Positions 1-6,896 of a DNA stretch of 22,005 nucleotides are shown piece after piece. The stretch lies in assembly GCA_964477525.1 (NCBI GenBank), contig CAYZHY010000064.1:1-22005 (forward strand). The letters are read 5' to 3'. Each line of letters begins with the position of its first letter. Position 1 is the first letter of the stretch. A model generated the notes under the pieces. That model was not told where the DNA came from and made no database searches. It saw only the letters and a program-made list of their open reading frames with translations. Source of the stretch: PCC-9228 sp964477525 (GTDB lineage: Bacteria > Cyanobacteriota > Cyanobacteriia > Cyanobacteriales > PCC-9228). Made by a program: the position numbers and the translations under genes.

Positions 1-64
1 CTGGTAAGTAACCATTGTTAAAAAAAGTACCGCCGGGAATCCAAGCACGCCGATACTTTGCCAT
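1..64 (-). CDS. REP-associated tyrosine transposase (RAYT), N-terminal fragment cut by window edge
   Basis: Read on the minus strand from the ATG at 64-62, this gives MAKYRRAWIPGGTFF and then leaves the expected frame. The YRR-x(5)-GGT-aromatic signature is the N-terminus of Y1 (HUH) transposases of the RAYT group; E. coli RAYT starts similarly with YRRYYIKGGTWFFTV. RAYTs are single-copy enzymes that mobilise short palindromic REP sequences. After a run of seven T the annotated frame reads NNGYLP. Removing one base or adding two gives TMVTYQ, which fits the family (FTVVTY-like). The gene is therefore either frameshifted, decoded by slippage at the T run, or mis-sequenced. The rest lies outside the window. 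Only about 21 codons are visible, so the call rests on a short but characteristic motif. Confidence 0.55.
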   Translation of the reverse strand, partial: MAKYRRAWIPGGTFFNNGYLP

Positions 65-164
65 TTTTAGCTTTGATGTAATTGGGAAATATAATTTATA
101 AATTTAGCTAGTTGCTGCAGATTTTGGATAAATTGTTTTTACGAACAATCAAGAAATGATAGTT

Positions 165-189
165 GTAAGGTGGGCTTTGCCCACCCTAC
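165..189. repeat. REP-like palindrome, likely also terminator of the fbp-tal-zwf-opcA operon
   Basis: Left arm GTAAGGTGGGC (165-175), loop TTT, right arm GCCCACCCTAC (179-189). Eleven positions pair with a single A/C mismatch. It lies 4 nt beyond the opcA stop codon and about 100 nt upstream of the RAYT fragment start. GTAGGGTGGGC-type palindromes are common dispersed repeats in cyanobacteria, so this could be the repeat moved by the neighbouring RAYT. No long T run follows on the opcA strand, so a terminator role is possible but not shown. Confidence 0.6.
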
Positions 190-193
190 TAAT

Positions 194-1522
194 TTAACGC
201 AATTTAAGAATATCTGTCGTTATGGACAAACTTTCTTCGTAGAGAATCTCGCGACCCCAACGTTGCAACTGCTGCGCCATGAGGGATTCGGCTTTTTGGT
301 CGGAGAGGGAACTCACTTGTTCGGTTCGGCAGGATTGTGCGCTGCCGCCGGCTTCCATGCGCATGCAACCGGTGGTTTCGGAACAGAGAATAGTACAGCA
401 GTTGGCTTGGGGATTGGTGGAAGTGAGGCGCAAGGCAATCAAATCACCGGGAATTTCTCCCCAGTCAGCTGTGGGAATGGCAGCAAGTTCGGCTTCGATT
501 TCTCTGCCGTTGGATCCTTGGAAACGAACTCGTTTGAGGTCGTAGTCGCCGCCTTCGTGGTGGTAGGAGACGGGTTGCCAATCCAAGCGACTGGCTAGCC
601 ATCCCAAAAACATCCACCCTTGCGCGGCGTTGCCTTTTTCATAATCAATGGTAACGCGATCGAGTTCTCCCAAAGCAGCGCGACGTTCTGGCGGATCGAA
701 GGTAGAGGCGGTGAGTTCTTGCCAGGGAGACAGGCGATGCCAGTTGAGGTCGGCAACGTAGGTTTCCTCGTCGATGAGTTCTTGGATTTTGAGAAATTCG
801 GATTCCGGGTCGCTGAAGTAACTGGAATCGACAATAATGCAGTTGCAGGATTGGGAGAGTTTTTGGAATAGTTCTTGTTCTGGGTTGGGAGTGGCTTTCC
901 ACCAGACAAAGCGGGGAAGTTCCGGAATCATCAGAGAAGATACCAGGTCGCCGACCCGTTCTAAGGCATCTTTGCTGCCGCGCAGGCTAATATACTCGCA
1001 GCAAATTAAGTTACTACCGCTGCTGTTTTTTTGTAGGGGACAATATACAGAAACTTGTGCGGTTACGCCTTCATCTTCTCCCAGGGTAGGACACAAGCTG
1101 ATAATGCGGCAGGGATTTTGCGACGCGATCGCTTCTCCTATACTAAACCCGCGCATGTCGGGATTGCTAGGTTTGCGCTGTTCGGCAGGTAGGGTACTCA
1201 CCACTTCCCGCAGTTTGGTCAAAGTCGGCGGGTCTACCCGACCCGTTACCCGTAAATTGTAAGCTTTCTGCGCTTCTCGAATGGCGGTTTTGGTGAGCGT
1301 ACCGTGAACGCCGTCAATGGCGCCATCGTAAAAGTCCAAAGCTGCCAACAACTGCTGAAACTCTTCTGGTTCGTACACCACCATACTAAACGTGGTCGCG
1401 CGAGAAGCCACCGGCGCTTCTTTGCCGCCATTTTGCGTTCGCCAAATTTTACTTAATTCGGCTTCAATTTCGTCCAGAGAAATATCCGTCGGCTGCTGTA
1501 GCGTTACTAATGGGGTAGTCAT
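194..1522 (-). CDS. opcA: OpcA, glucose-6-phosphate dehydrogenase assembly/activator protein
   Basis: The 442-residue protein is the cyanobacterial allosteric activator of G6PDH, needed for assembly and high activity of Zwf in the oxidative pentose phosphate pathway. It is the last gene of the fbp-tal-zwf-opcA order, which supports the assignment as strongly as the sequence. The start ATG is preceded by AAGGAA with 8-nt spacing. An N-terminal stretch (about 45-110, with DGAIDGVHGTLTKTAIREAQ) resembles a peptidoglycan-binding-like helical repeat, as is usual in cyanobacterial OpcA. The protein is rich in Cys (138, 144, 161, 174, 175, 226, 228, 375, 376, 380, 386, 398). The C380-x5-C386 pair has the spacing I recall for the thioredoxin-sensitive disulfide of Anabaena OpcA. 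Redox control through OpcA is therefore plausible. Confidence 0.93.
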   Translation of the reverse strand: MTTPLVTLQQPTDISLDEIEAELSKIWRTQNGGKEAPVASRATTFSMVVYEPEEFQQLLAALDFYDGAIDGVHGTLTKTAIREAQKAYNLRVTGRVDPPTLTKLREVVSTLPAEQRKPSNPDMRGFSIGEAIASQNPCRIISLCPTLGEDEGVTAQVSVYCPLQKNSSGSNLICCEYISLRGSKDALERVGDLVSSLMIPELPRFVWWKATPNPEQELFQKLSQSCNCIIVDSSYFSDPESEFLKIQELIDEETYVADLNWHRLSPWQELTASTFDPPERRAALGELDRVTIDYEKGNAAQGWMFLGWLASRLDWQPVSYHHEGGDYDLKRVRFQGSNGREIEAELAAIPTADWGEIPGDLIALRLTSTNPQANCCTILCSETTGCMRMEAGGSAQSCRTEQVSSLSDQKAESLMAQQLQRWGREILYEESLSITTDILKLR

Positions 1523-1587
1523 AAGTGAAATTCCTTATCGATAAGACGACAAAACATCAAAAAAAACACGCTTCCACAGGCTTTGTT

Positions 1588-3117
1588 TCACAACCGCCGC
1601 CAGCGACGTCCATCGCGATTGAGTAACAGTTCTGCCTCTACAGGTTCCCAGGTACCGGCTTCGTACAGGGGAATGCTTTCCGGTGATGTTGGTGCATCCC
1701 AAGCTTGCAACAAAGGAGTGAGAATGCGCCAGGAAGCTTCTACTTCATCTCCCCGGGTAAACAAAGTTTGGTCCCCTAACATGCAATCAATCAGCAGGCG
1801 GCTGTAGGCATCGGTATTGGCTTGACCGAAGGCGGTATCGTAGCGAAAATCCATGTCCACCGAACGAGTTCGCAGGGAAGTACCGGGGGTTTTCACTTCA
1901 AAACGCATGGAAATACCTTCGTTGGGTTGAATCCGCATGGCCAGAACGTTGCGGTTGACCTGTTTGGCAGCCGATTGGAACATCATGTAGGGCACTTCTT
2001 TAAACTGGATGGCAATTTCTGTAAATTTTTTGGGCATGCGTTTGCCAGTACGCAGGTAAAACGGCACGCCTTTCCAACGCCAGTTATCTATATAGAGTTT
2101 CAAGGCAGCATAAGTAGGAGTGGTGGAGTTGGGATCGGCCCCTTCTTCTTCGCGATAGCCTATAACGTGTTTGCCATCCATCCAGCCACGGGTGTACTGA
2201 CCTCGAACCGCCGATAGTTCTAAATTTTCTAAATCTGCTAAGTGGGTGGCTTGGACGACTTTTACTTTTTCGTTGCGGATGCTATCGGCATCTAAGGAGT
2301 TGGGGGGTTCCATGGCGGTGAGGGAAAATAGCTGCATGAGGTGGTTTTGCACCATATCCCGCAGCGCACCGGCGGTTTCGTAATATCCCGCTCGTCCTTC
2401 CAAACCAACTTTTTCGGCGACGGTCAGTTGAACGTGGTCGACAAACTGGCGGTTCCACAATGGTTCAAAAATGGCGTTAGCAAACCGGAATACCAGCAAG
2501 TTCTGGACGGTTTCTTTCCCCAGATAGTGGTCGATGCGGTAAATTTGCTCTTCGTTGGCGACCTGACGCACCACTTGGTTGAGTCTTTGTGCGGACCCCA
2601 AGTCGCGACCGAAGGGTTTTTCGATGACCAAACGCTGGGATGTGGGGTCTTTGAGCATGCCAGCTTCCCCCAACTGTTGGGCCGCTTCGGCGAAGAAACG
2701 AGGAGCCACTGATAAGTAAAAGACGCGGTTGCCTCGAGTTCCTCGTTTTTCGTCGAGTTCGCTTAAAAAGGATTTGAGGTTTTTGTAGCTTTCGGGATCG
2801 TCGATGTTACCGGAGTGATAAAACAATCCTTGGGCAAATTCTTTCCACGTTTCTTCCGAACCCAGACCGCCGCCGTATTGTTCGATGCCTTCGCGCATGC
2901 GATCGCGGAAATAATCGTGGCTCCAATCCCGCCGCGCTACCCCCACAATGGTAAGTTCGGGCGGCAGCTTGCGTTCCAGGCGCATTTGGTACAAAGCCGG
3001 CACCAGTTTGCGTTGGGTCAAATCTCCAGATGCCCCAAAAATCACCAAAATTTGCGGTTCTGGAATCCGGTCCTGTTGCAATCCTACCCGAAGGGGATTT
3101 TCTTGCATTGTTACCAT
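1588..3117 (-). CDS. zwf: Glucose-6-phosphate 1-dehydrogenase
   Basis: The 509-residue enzyme oxidises glucose 6-phosphate to 6-phosphogluconolactone with NADP, the entry step of the oxidative pentose phosphate pathway and the main dark NADPH source in cyanobacteria. The nucleotide-binding motif GASGDLTQRKL is at about 28-38, the active-site signature RIDHYLGKE at 194-202 (catalytic His in DHYLGK) and the EKPFG motif at 166-170. Full length for the family. There is only one cysteine, C445. Position 187, a Cys in the Anabaena-type enzyme as I recall, is Ala here. An alternative start is the second ATG three codons downstream (MQENPL); neither has a good ribosome binding site. The gene lies 65 bp before opcA and 129 bp after tal, on the same strand. 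Confidence 0.97.
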   Translation of the reverse strand: MVTMQENPLRVGLQQDRIPEPQILVIFGASGDLTQRKLVPALYQMRLERKLPPELTIVGVARRDWSHDYFRDRMREGIEQYGGGLGSEETWKEFAQGLFYHSGNIDDPESYKNLKSFLSELDEKRGTRGNRVFYLSVAPRFFAEAAQQLGEAGMLKDPTSQRLVIEKPFGRDLGSAQRLNQVVRQVANEEQIYRIDHYLGKETVQNLLVFRFANAIFEPLWNRQFVDHVQLTVAEKVGLEGRAGYYETAGALRDMVQNHLMQLFSLTAMEPPNSLDADSIRNEKVKVVQATHLADLENLELSAVRGQYTRGWMDGKHVIGYREEEGADPNSTTPTYAALKLYIDNWRWKGVPFYLRTGKRMPKKFTEIAIQFKEVPYMMFQSAAKQVNRNVLAMRIQPNEGISMRFEVKTPGTSLRTRSVDMDFRYDTAFGQANTDAYSRLLIDCMLGDQTLFTRGDEVEASWRILTPLLQAWDAPTSPESIPLYEAGTWEPVEAELLLNRDGRRWRRL

Positions 3118-3151
3118 GGCTTACTTGTTTGAGTCTTTCTCTTGCTGGATG

Positions 3152-3190
3152 GGGAAGAGGGGGAGGAGTGGGAAGAGGGGGAGGAGGGGG
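3152..3190. repeat. G-rich purine direct repeat (17-bp unit, 18-bp period)
   Basis: GGGAAGAGGGGGAGGAG occurs at 3152-3168 and again at 3170-3186, followed by more G. It lies in the 129-bp spacer between tal and zwf. The plus strand is G-rich, so the zwf/tal transcript would be C-rich here. Several G runs of three to five could form a G-quadruplex in the template strand. Similar low-complexity G/A tracts recur in intergenic DNA of filamentous cyanobacteria. It may affect read-through between tal and zwf; no function is shown. Confidence 0.8.
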
Positions 3191-3246
3191 AAGAAAGGAA
3201 ATGAAGATATCAATACTTCTCCCATACTCCCCTTTTGCCATACCTA

Positions 3247-4386
3247 TTAGGCAGGCGTGAGCTTGTTAACTTTTTCTTCTAGGGATTGCATCAAGGATTG
3301 ATAGGGTTCGACGAATTTGTCAATCCCTTCTTGCAGCAGTTCTTCCATGATCTTGTCGAGGTCGAGTCCCAGTTTGGGCAACCGCTGCATCATTTGCTGA
3401 GCTGCTTCCAGATCGCGTTCGATGGGATCGCCGCTGACCGTGCAGTGGTCGAAGCAAGCTTCGATGGTGTTGGGGGGTAGGGTATTGATGGTGTTGGCAC
3501 CGATGAGTTGGTCGACGTACATAACGTCGCTGTATTCGGGGTTTTTGGTGCTGGTGCTTGCCCACAGCAGCCGTTGAATGTTGGCACCTTTCTCGGCTAG
3601 AGCTTTCCAGCGATCGCTTTGCACGATTTCCTTATACTTCTGATAGGCAATTTTAGCATTGGCGATCGCCACTTTGCCCTTGTACTGACGCAGTTCTTCT
3701 TTTTGCTGTTCGTCGTCGGTTTGTTCGATGGCAGCATCGAGTTTCTTGTCTACTTTGGCATCGATGCGGCTGATGAAAAAGCTGGCCACTGAAGCAATTT
3801 TACTAATATCTTCGCCGTTGGCTGCTCGTTTTTCTAAGCCACGAATGTAAGCCCAAGCCGTCTCCACGTAACTCTGTACCGAAAACAGCAGGGTAATATT
3901 GACATTAATGCCAGCAGCAATGACTTCTTCCACCGCTGCCAACCCTTCCGGGGTTCCCGGAATTTTAATCATAACGTTGTCGCGACCGATATCCCGGAAA
4001 TAGCGTTTGGCTTCTGCGATACTGTTTTCCGTATCCCGCGACAAATCCGGGGGCAACTCAATGCTAACGTAGCCATCCATGCCACCGGTGCGGTCGTAAA
4101 TGGGACGGAAGGTATCGCAGGCATCGCGAATATCCTTAAATACTAAGGATTCGTAAATTTGCTGTACGGACTTGCCAGCTTTAGCGCCAGCTTCAATATC
4201 GGCATCGTATACTTGGTTACCAGCGATCGCTTTTTCAAAAATCGCTGGATTGGAGGTAATCCCCAGCAATCCCCGTTCTTCGATGATTTTTTGCAACTGA
4301 CCGGATTCGATTAAATCCCGGCTGAGGTTGTCCATCCAAATACTTTGACCGTATTGTTCGATATCTAGCAAGCGATTGTCACTCAT
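3247..4386 (-). CDS. tal: Transaldolase
   Basis: The 379-residue enzyme moves a dihydroxyacetone unit between sedoheptulose 7-phosphate and glyceraldehyde 3-phosphate, linking the pentose phosphate pathway to glycolysis. The TSNPAIFEKAI motif is at about 44-54. The Schiff-base lysine lies in MIKIPGT (K141). The NVNITLLFS strand and RLLWASTSTKNP motif near the C-terminal half are typical of the longer bacterial/cyanobacterial subfamily (about 370-390 aa). The start ATG has AAGGA with 8-nt spacing. It stands between fbp (90 bp upstream) and zwf, the canonical cyanobacterial order, so a shared transcript from the fbp promoter is likely. Confidence 0.97.
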   Translation of the reverse strand: MSDNRLLDIEQYGQSIWMDNLSRDLIESGQLQKIIEERGLLGITSNPAIFEKAIAGNQVYDADIEAGAKAGKSVQQIYESLVFKDIRDACDTFRPIYDRTGGMDGYVSIELPPDLSRDTENSIAEAKRYFRDIGRDNVMIKIPGTPEGLAAVEEVIAAGINVNITLLFSVQSYVETAWAYIRGLEKRAANGEDISKIASVASFFISRIDAKVDKKLDAAIEQTDDEQQKEELRQYKGKVAIANAKIAYQKYKEIVQSDRWKALAEKGANIQRLLWASTSTKNPEYSDVMYVDQLIGANTINTLPPNTIEACFDHCTVSGDPIERDLEAAQQMMQRLPKLGLDLDKIMEELLQEGIDKFVEPYQSLMQSLEEKVNKLTPA

Positions 4387-4476
4387 AGTGCCTATCCTTC
4401 GTAGTGTTTAATTTCTGCAAACGGTTGGCCTTGGATACCAATTTCTATTTTACTGGTGTCTTCACCAGTTTCATGT

Positions 4477-5523
4477 TTATTTCGTAACAGCCTCTTGACT
4501 GGCGTGCGTTCCTTGCCGAACAAAAGATTCTACCAACGCTACATTTTCTTTACTTCCTATTATCAAAGGTGTACGTTCGTGTAGTTTTTCGGGAATCACA
4601 TCCAATATTTCCGTCGAACCCGTAGTTGCACGACCACCAGCTTGTTCCACCAAAAATGCCAAAGGCGCCGTTTCGTACAGCAAACGCAGCTTCCCTTGTG
4701 GCTTTTTCACCGTACCGGGATACAAAAACACGCCCCCTTGGTATAAAATACGATGAAAATCCGATACCAACGCACCGCTGTACCGTGCGGTGTATCCATC
4801 TTGTTCGTGGACATAGCGGATATAATCCCGAACGGATTCATCCCATTGCCAGAAATTGCCTTCGTTGACACTGTAGGTAGAACTGCTTTCGGGAATTTGG
4901 ATATTCTCCCGAGAAAGGATAAATTCTCCCAAACTAGGGTCTAAGGCAAAAGCATGAACGCCCGTTCCCAACGAATAGACGAACATGGTGCTGGGTCCGT
5001 ATAAAATATATCCTGCCGCTAGTTGCTTGCGACCGTTTTGCAGCAAATCCTGTGCCTGACCATCTTCATCCATTCCTTCTTGCTGGCGGATGGAAAAAAT
5101 TGAGCCAATATTGAGGTTAATATCGGAGTTGGAAGAACCGTCAACGGGGTCGTACAGAAGGCTATAGCGTCCGATGGGACAATTTTCGGGAATGTAGTAG
5201 GGTTTGTCCATTTCTTCAGAAGCCAAGCGGCAAACCAAACCGCTTTGTTCGAACACGGAAATGAAAACCCGATTGGCATATTCGTCGATTTTTTTGACCG
5301 ACTCTCCCTGCACGTTGGTACTGCCGGTAAATCCTAAAACACCTTCCATCAAACCAGCACTGCTGAGGTGGCGAGCAATCAACTTGCCTGCCAATGCCAG
5401 GCGACCCATAATGGCGCTTAAATCCTGCGCCTCGGGACCAAAGCTTTGCAGTTGCTGCAAGACGTGGCGAGATAGGGTCATGCAGTCCCTATCAAGGGAA
5501 TATCCCTGTCCGGTATTGACCAT
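4477..5523 (-). CDS. fbp: Fructose-1,6-bisphosphatase, class I
   Basis: The 348-residue enzyme hydrolyses fructose 1,6-bisphosphate to fructose 6-phosphate in gluconeogenesis and the Calvin cycle. The metal-binding motif YDPVDGSSN, with the preceding ASEEMD, is diagnostic of class I. The substrate-phosphate region KLRLLYETAPLAFLVEQAGG lies near the C-terminus. The start ATG is preceded by AGGAGG with a slightly long 12-nt spacer. It is the first gene of the minus-strand cluster, so the 5524-5862 region should contain the main promoter. In cyanobacteria a separate class II enzyme usually supplies the Calvin-cycle activity, leaving this one a more heterotrophic or dark role; that is family knowledge, not seen here. 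Confidence 0.96.
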   Translation of the reverse strand: MVNTGQGYSLDRDCMTLSRHVLQQLQSFGPEAQDLSAIMGRLALAGKLIARHLSSAGLMEGVLGFTGSTNVQGESVKKIDEYANRVFISVFEQSGLVCRLASEEMDKPYYIPENCPIGRYSLLYDPVDGSSNSDINLNIGSIFSIRQQEGMDEDGQAQDLLQNGRKQLAAGYILYGPSTMFVYSLGTGVHAFALDPSLGEFILSRENIQIPESSSTYSVNEGNFWQWDESVRDYIRYVHEQDGYTARYSGALVSDFHRILYQGGVFLYPGTVKKPQGKLRLLYETAPLAFLVEQAGGRATTGSTEILDVIPEKLHERTPLIIGSKENVALVESFVRQGTHASQEAVTK

Positions 5524-5862
5524 AATTTTGGTTTTCCTCCTAAAATCAATTCGCTACAGGTACCGAAAACCACCGATTTTCTCGGCAAATTTGACAACAG
5601 GGGAATAATGGGGGAGTTTGAGAACGAATCGAAAAAAATACGTTGCCATCAAAATCTCCCCAAATACATATTGCTCGATTTGATGTTCGATTGGTTAACG
5701 CTAGCGCGATGTTTTGTAAGTATTTATGCTTGTTTTTCAATGGCAGTAATTGCCATTGGTCAGAATCAATCCTATTGACGTAGCAACGACAATTTTATGT
5801 CCTCACAAGCGATTATAACGTACCATTGGCCAATCTTGGCTGAATGCAAAATATTTACAGGA
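5524..5862. other. Intergenic region upstream of fbp, no convincing gene
   Basis: The 339-bp region between the fbp start and the assembly gap holds no ORF with protein-like composition; a 64-codon minus-strand frame at 5546-5740 looks spurious. It should contain the fbp operon promoter, but no clear -10/-35 pair could be picked. Two dyads stand out: 5738-5758 (separate entry) and the perfect decamer ATTGGCCAAT at 5825-5834. Confidence 0.6.
5738..5758. promoter_or_regulatory. Perfect 8-bp dyad upstream of fbp, candidate operator
   Basis: CAATGGCA (5738-5745), spacer GTAAT, TGCCATTG (5751-5758). The arms are perfect inverted repeats with a centre-to-centre distance of 13 bp, a geometry suited to a dimeric regulator. 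It lies 215 bp upstream of the fbp start codon, so it could equally control a gene hidden in the adjacent gap. The bound protein is unknown. Confidence 0.35.
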
Positions 5863-5962
5863 NNNNNNNNNNNNNNNNNNNNNNNNNNNNNNNNNNNNNN
5901 NNNNNNNNNNNNNNNNNNNNNNNNNNNNNNNNNNNNNNNNNNNNNNNNNNNNNNNNNNNNNN
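5863..5962. other. Assembly gap (100 N), true size unknown
   Basis: A run of exactly 100 N is a placeholder length. Unlike the second gap, the flanking bases share no overlap, so sequence is really missing here. Any reading frame running through it has no support. Confidence 0.99.
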
Positions 5963-5964
5963 TT

Positions 5965-6180
5965 ATGAATCTAATTCTTTTGGTAGCCGCTTTAGTGGTT
6001 TCTTGGTTGGTGCTAACCTGGTTGTTGCAGGTAGCTCAAATGGCGTTCAAAAAAGCCCTCGCCATCGCAGCAATTGTACTTATTTTACAAATTGGATTTG
6101 GCATTGGTCCGCAAAAACTACTCGACCAAATCTTGCAACTACCGCAGTTGATAGAAGACATGCTTACTGGAGAATCCTAA
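5965..6180 (+). CDS. Small two-helix membrane protein, start uncertain because of adjacent gap
   Basis: The 71-residue product starting MNLILLVAALVVSW has two hydrophobic segments (about 1-22 and 30-50), separated by a short QMAFKK turn, and an acidic amphipathic tail (LLDQILQLPQLIEDML). Its ATG lies two bases after the gap, so the ribosome binding site and any longer N-terminus are lost. The composition is convincing for a real small inner- or thylakoid-membrane protein, and similar small hypothetical proteins are common in cyanobacteria. I do not recognise the family. It is convergent with the DUF4126 gene, 17 bp apart. Confidence 0.65.
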   Translation: MNLILLVAALVVSWLVLTWLLQVAQMAFKKALAIAAIVLILQIGFGIGPQKLLDQILQLPQLIEDMLTGES

Positions 6181-6197
6181 ATTAGCGCGATCGCTTT

Positions 6198-6830
6198 CTA
6201 ACTTCCGTAACGGCGGTGATTTTTGGAACCGTTGCCAGAAGACCGATGGCGACGTTTCCTAGTTTTTGTCTGAACCGATCCCGTATCCGCCCCTACATAC
6301 CAGCGATACCAAGCTTTGGAACTGCGAATGGCCAGCCAAAGCAACAATAAAGCAATCAATCCCCCTTCCTTGGGTGCATCAAAAGCAAACAAAACCAAAG
6401 AAAAACAAAGACCATCTTGGACAAAAATCAGCCATAGTGGCAATCCCCGCAAGCGAAAGAACCATCCCACTTGAACTAATTGCAGCACCAAAGCCAGCAA
6501 TCCTCCCACCACGCCAATCAACCAAACCAACCACTGGGGAGAATCAGCCGTAGAAGCGATCGCTATACTCATCACAGCTCCCACCAAGGGACTAAACAAA
6601 AACTGCACGATTTGTAATGTCCTTTGCCCCAAACGTTTCTTAGAAGCAAACAATTCAAATAGCGACCAACTAACCAAAATCCCCACCACCAATCGCGGCG
6701 GTAGCGCATTTAAAAGCGGTACTTGCGACCACAAGCGATCGCTTTGCAGCAAACCAATTAACAACAAAGGGAGGGCAATCCGAAATCCAGCAGCAGCAGC
6801 GCCAGATAAAGCAGCCAATACTTCAATCAT
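6198..6830 (-). CDS. DUF4126-family integral membrane protein
   Basis: The 210-residue protein opens with MIEVLAALSGAAAAGFRIALPLLLIGL, the usual start of DUF4126 proteins, and has about five hydrophobic helices up to residue 175. The tail KTRKRRHRSSGNGSKNHRR is strongly basic and probably cytoplasmic. The family's function is unknown. The gene begins 66 bp after the end of the glycosyltransferase gene on the same strand, so the two may be cotranscribed. No clear ribosome binding site precedes the ATG. Confidence 0.8.
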   Translation of the reverse strand: MIEVLAALSGAAAAGFRIALPLLLIGLLQSDRLWSQVPLLNALPPRLVVGILVSWSLFELFASKKRLGQRTLQIVQFLFSPLVGAVMSIAIASTADSPQWLVWLIGVVGGLLALVLQLVQVGWFFRLRGLPLWLIFVQDGLCFSLVLFAFDAPKEGGLIALLLLWLAIRSSKAWYRWYVGADTGSVQTKTRKRRHRSSGNGSKNHRRYGS

Positions 6831-6896
6831 AAGAAATATTTAATTGTTAGTACTAAGTTAGTTTAATCGGGGAAAATTTTGCTCGCCCTACTTCTT

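Noticed and set aside
2807..3241. 144-codon minus-strand ORF overlapping the zwf start and the G-rich repeat
   Set aside because: It overlaps zwf in another frame; the proline-rich start comes from the G/A tract and lacks protein-like character.
5797..6180. 127-codon plus-strand ORF spanning the first gap
   Set aside because: The frame across N is unsupported; only the part from ATG 5965 is kept.
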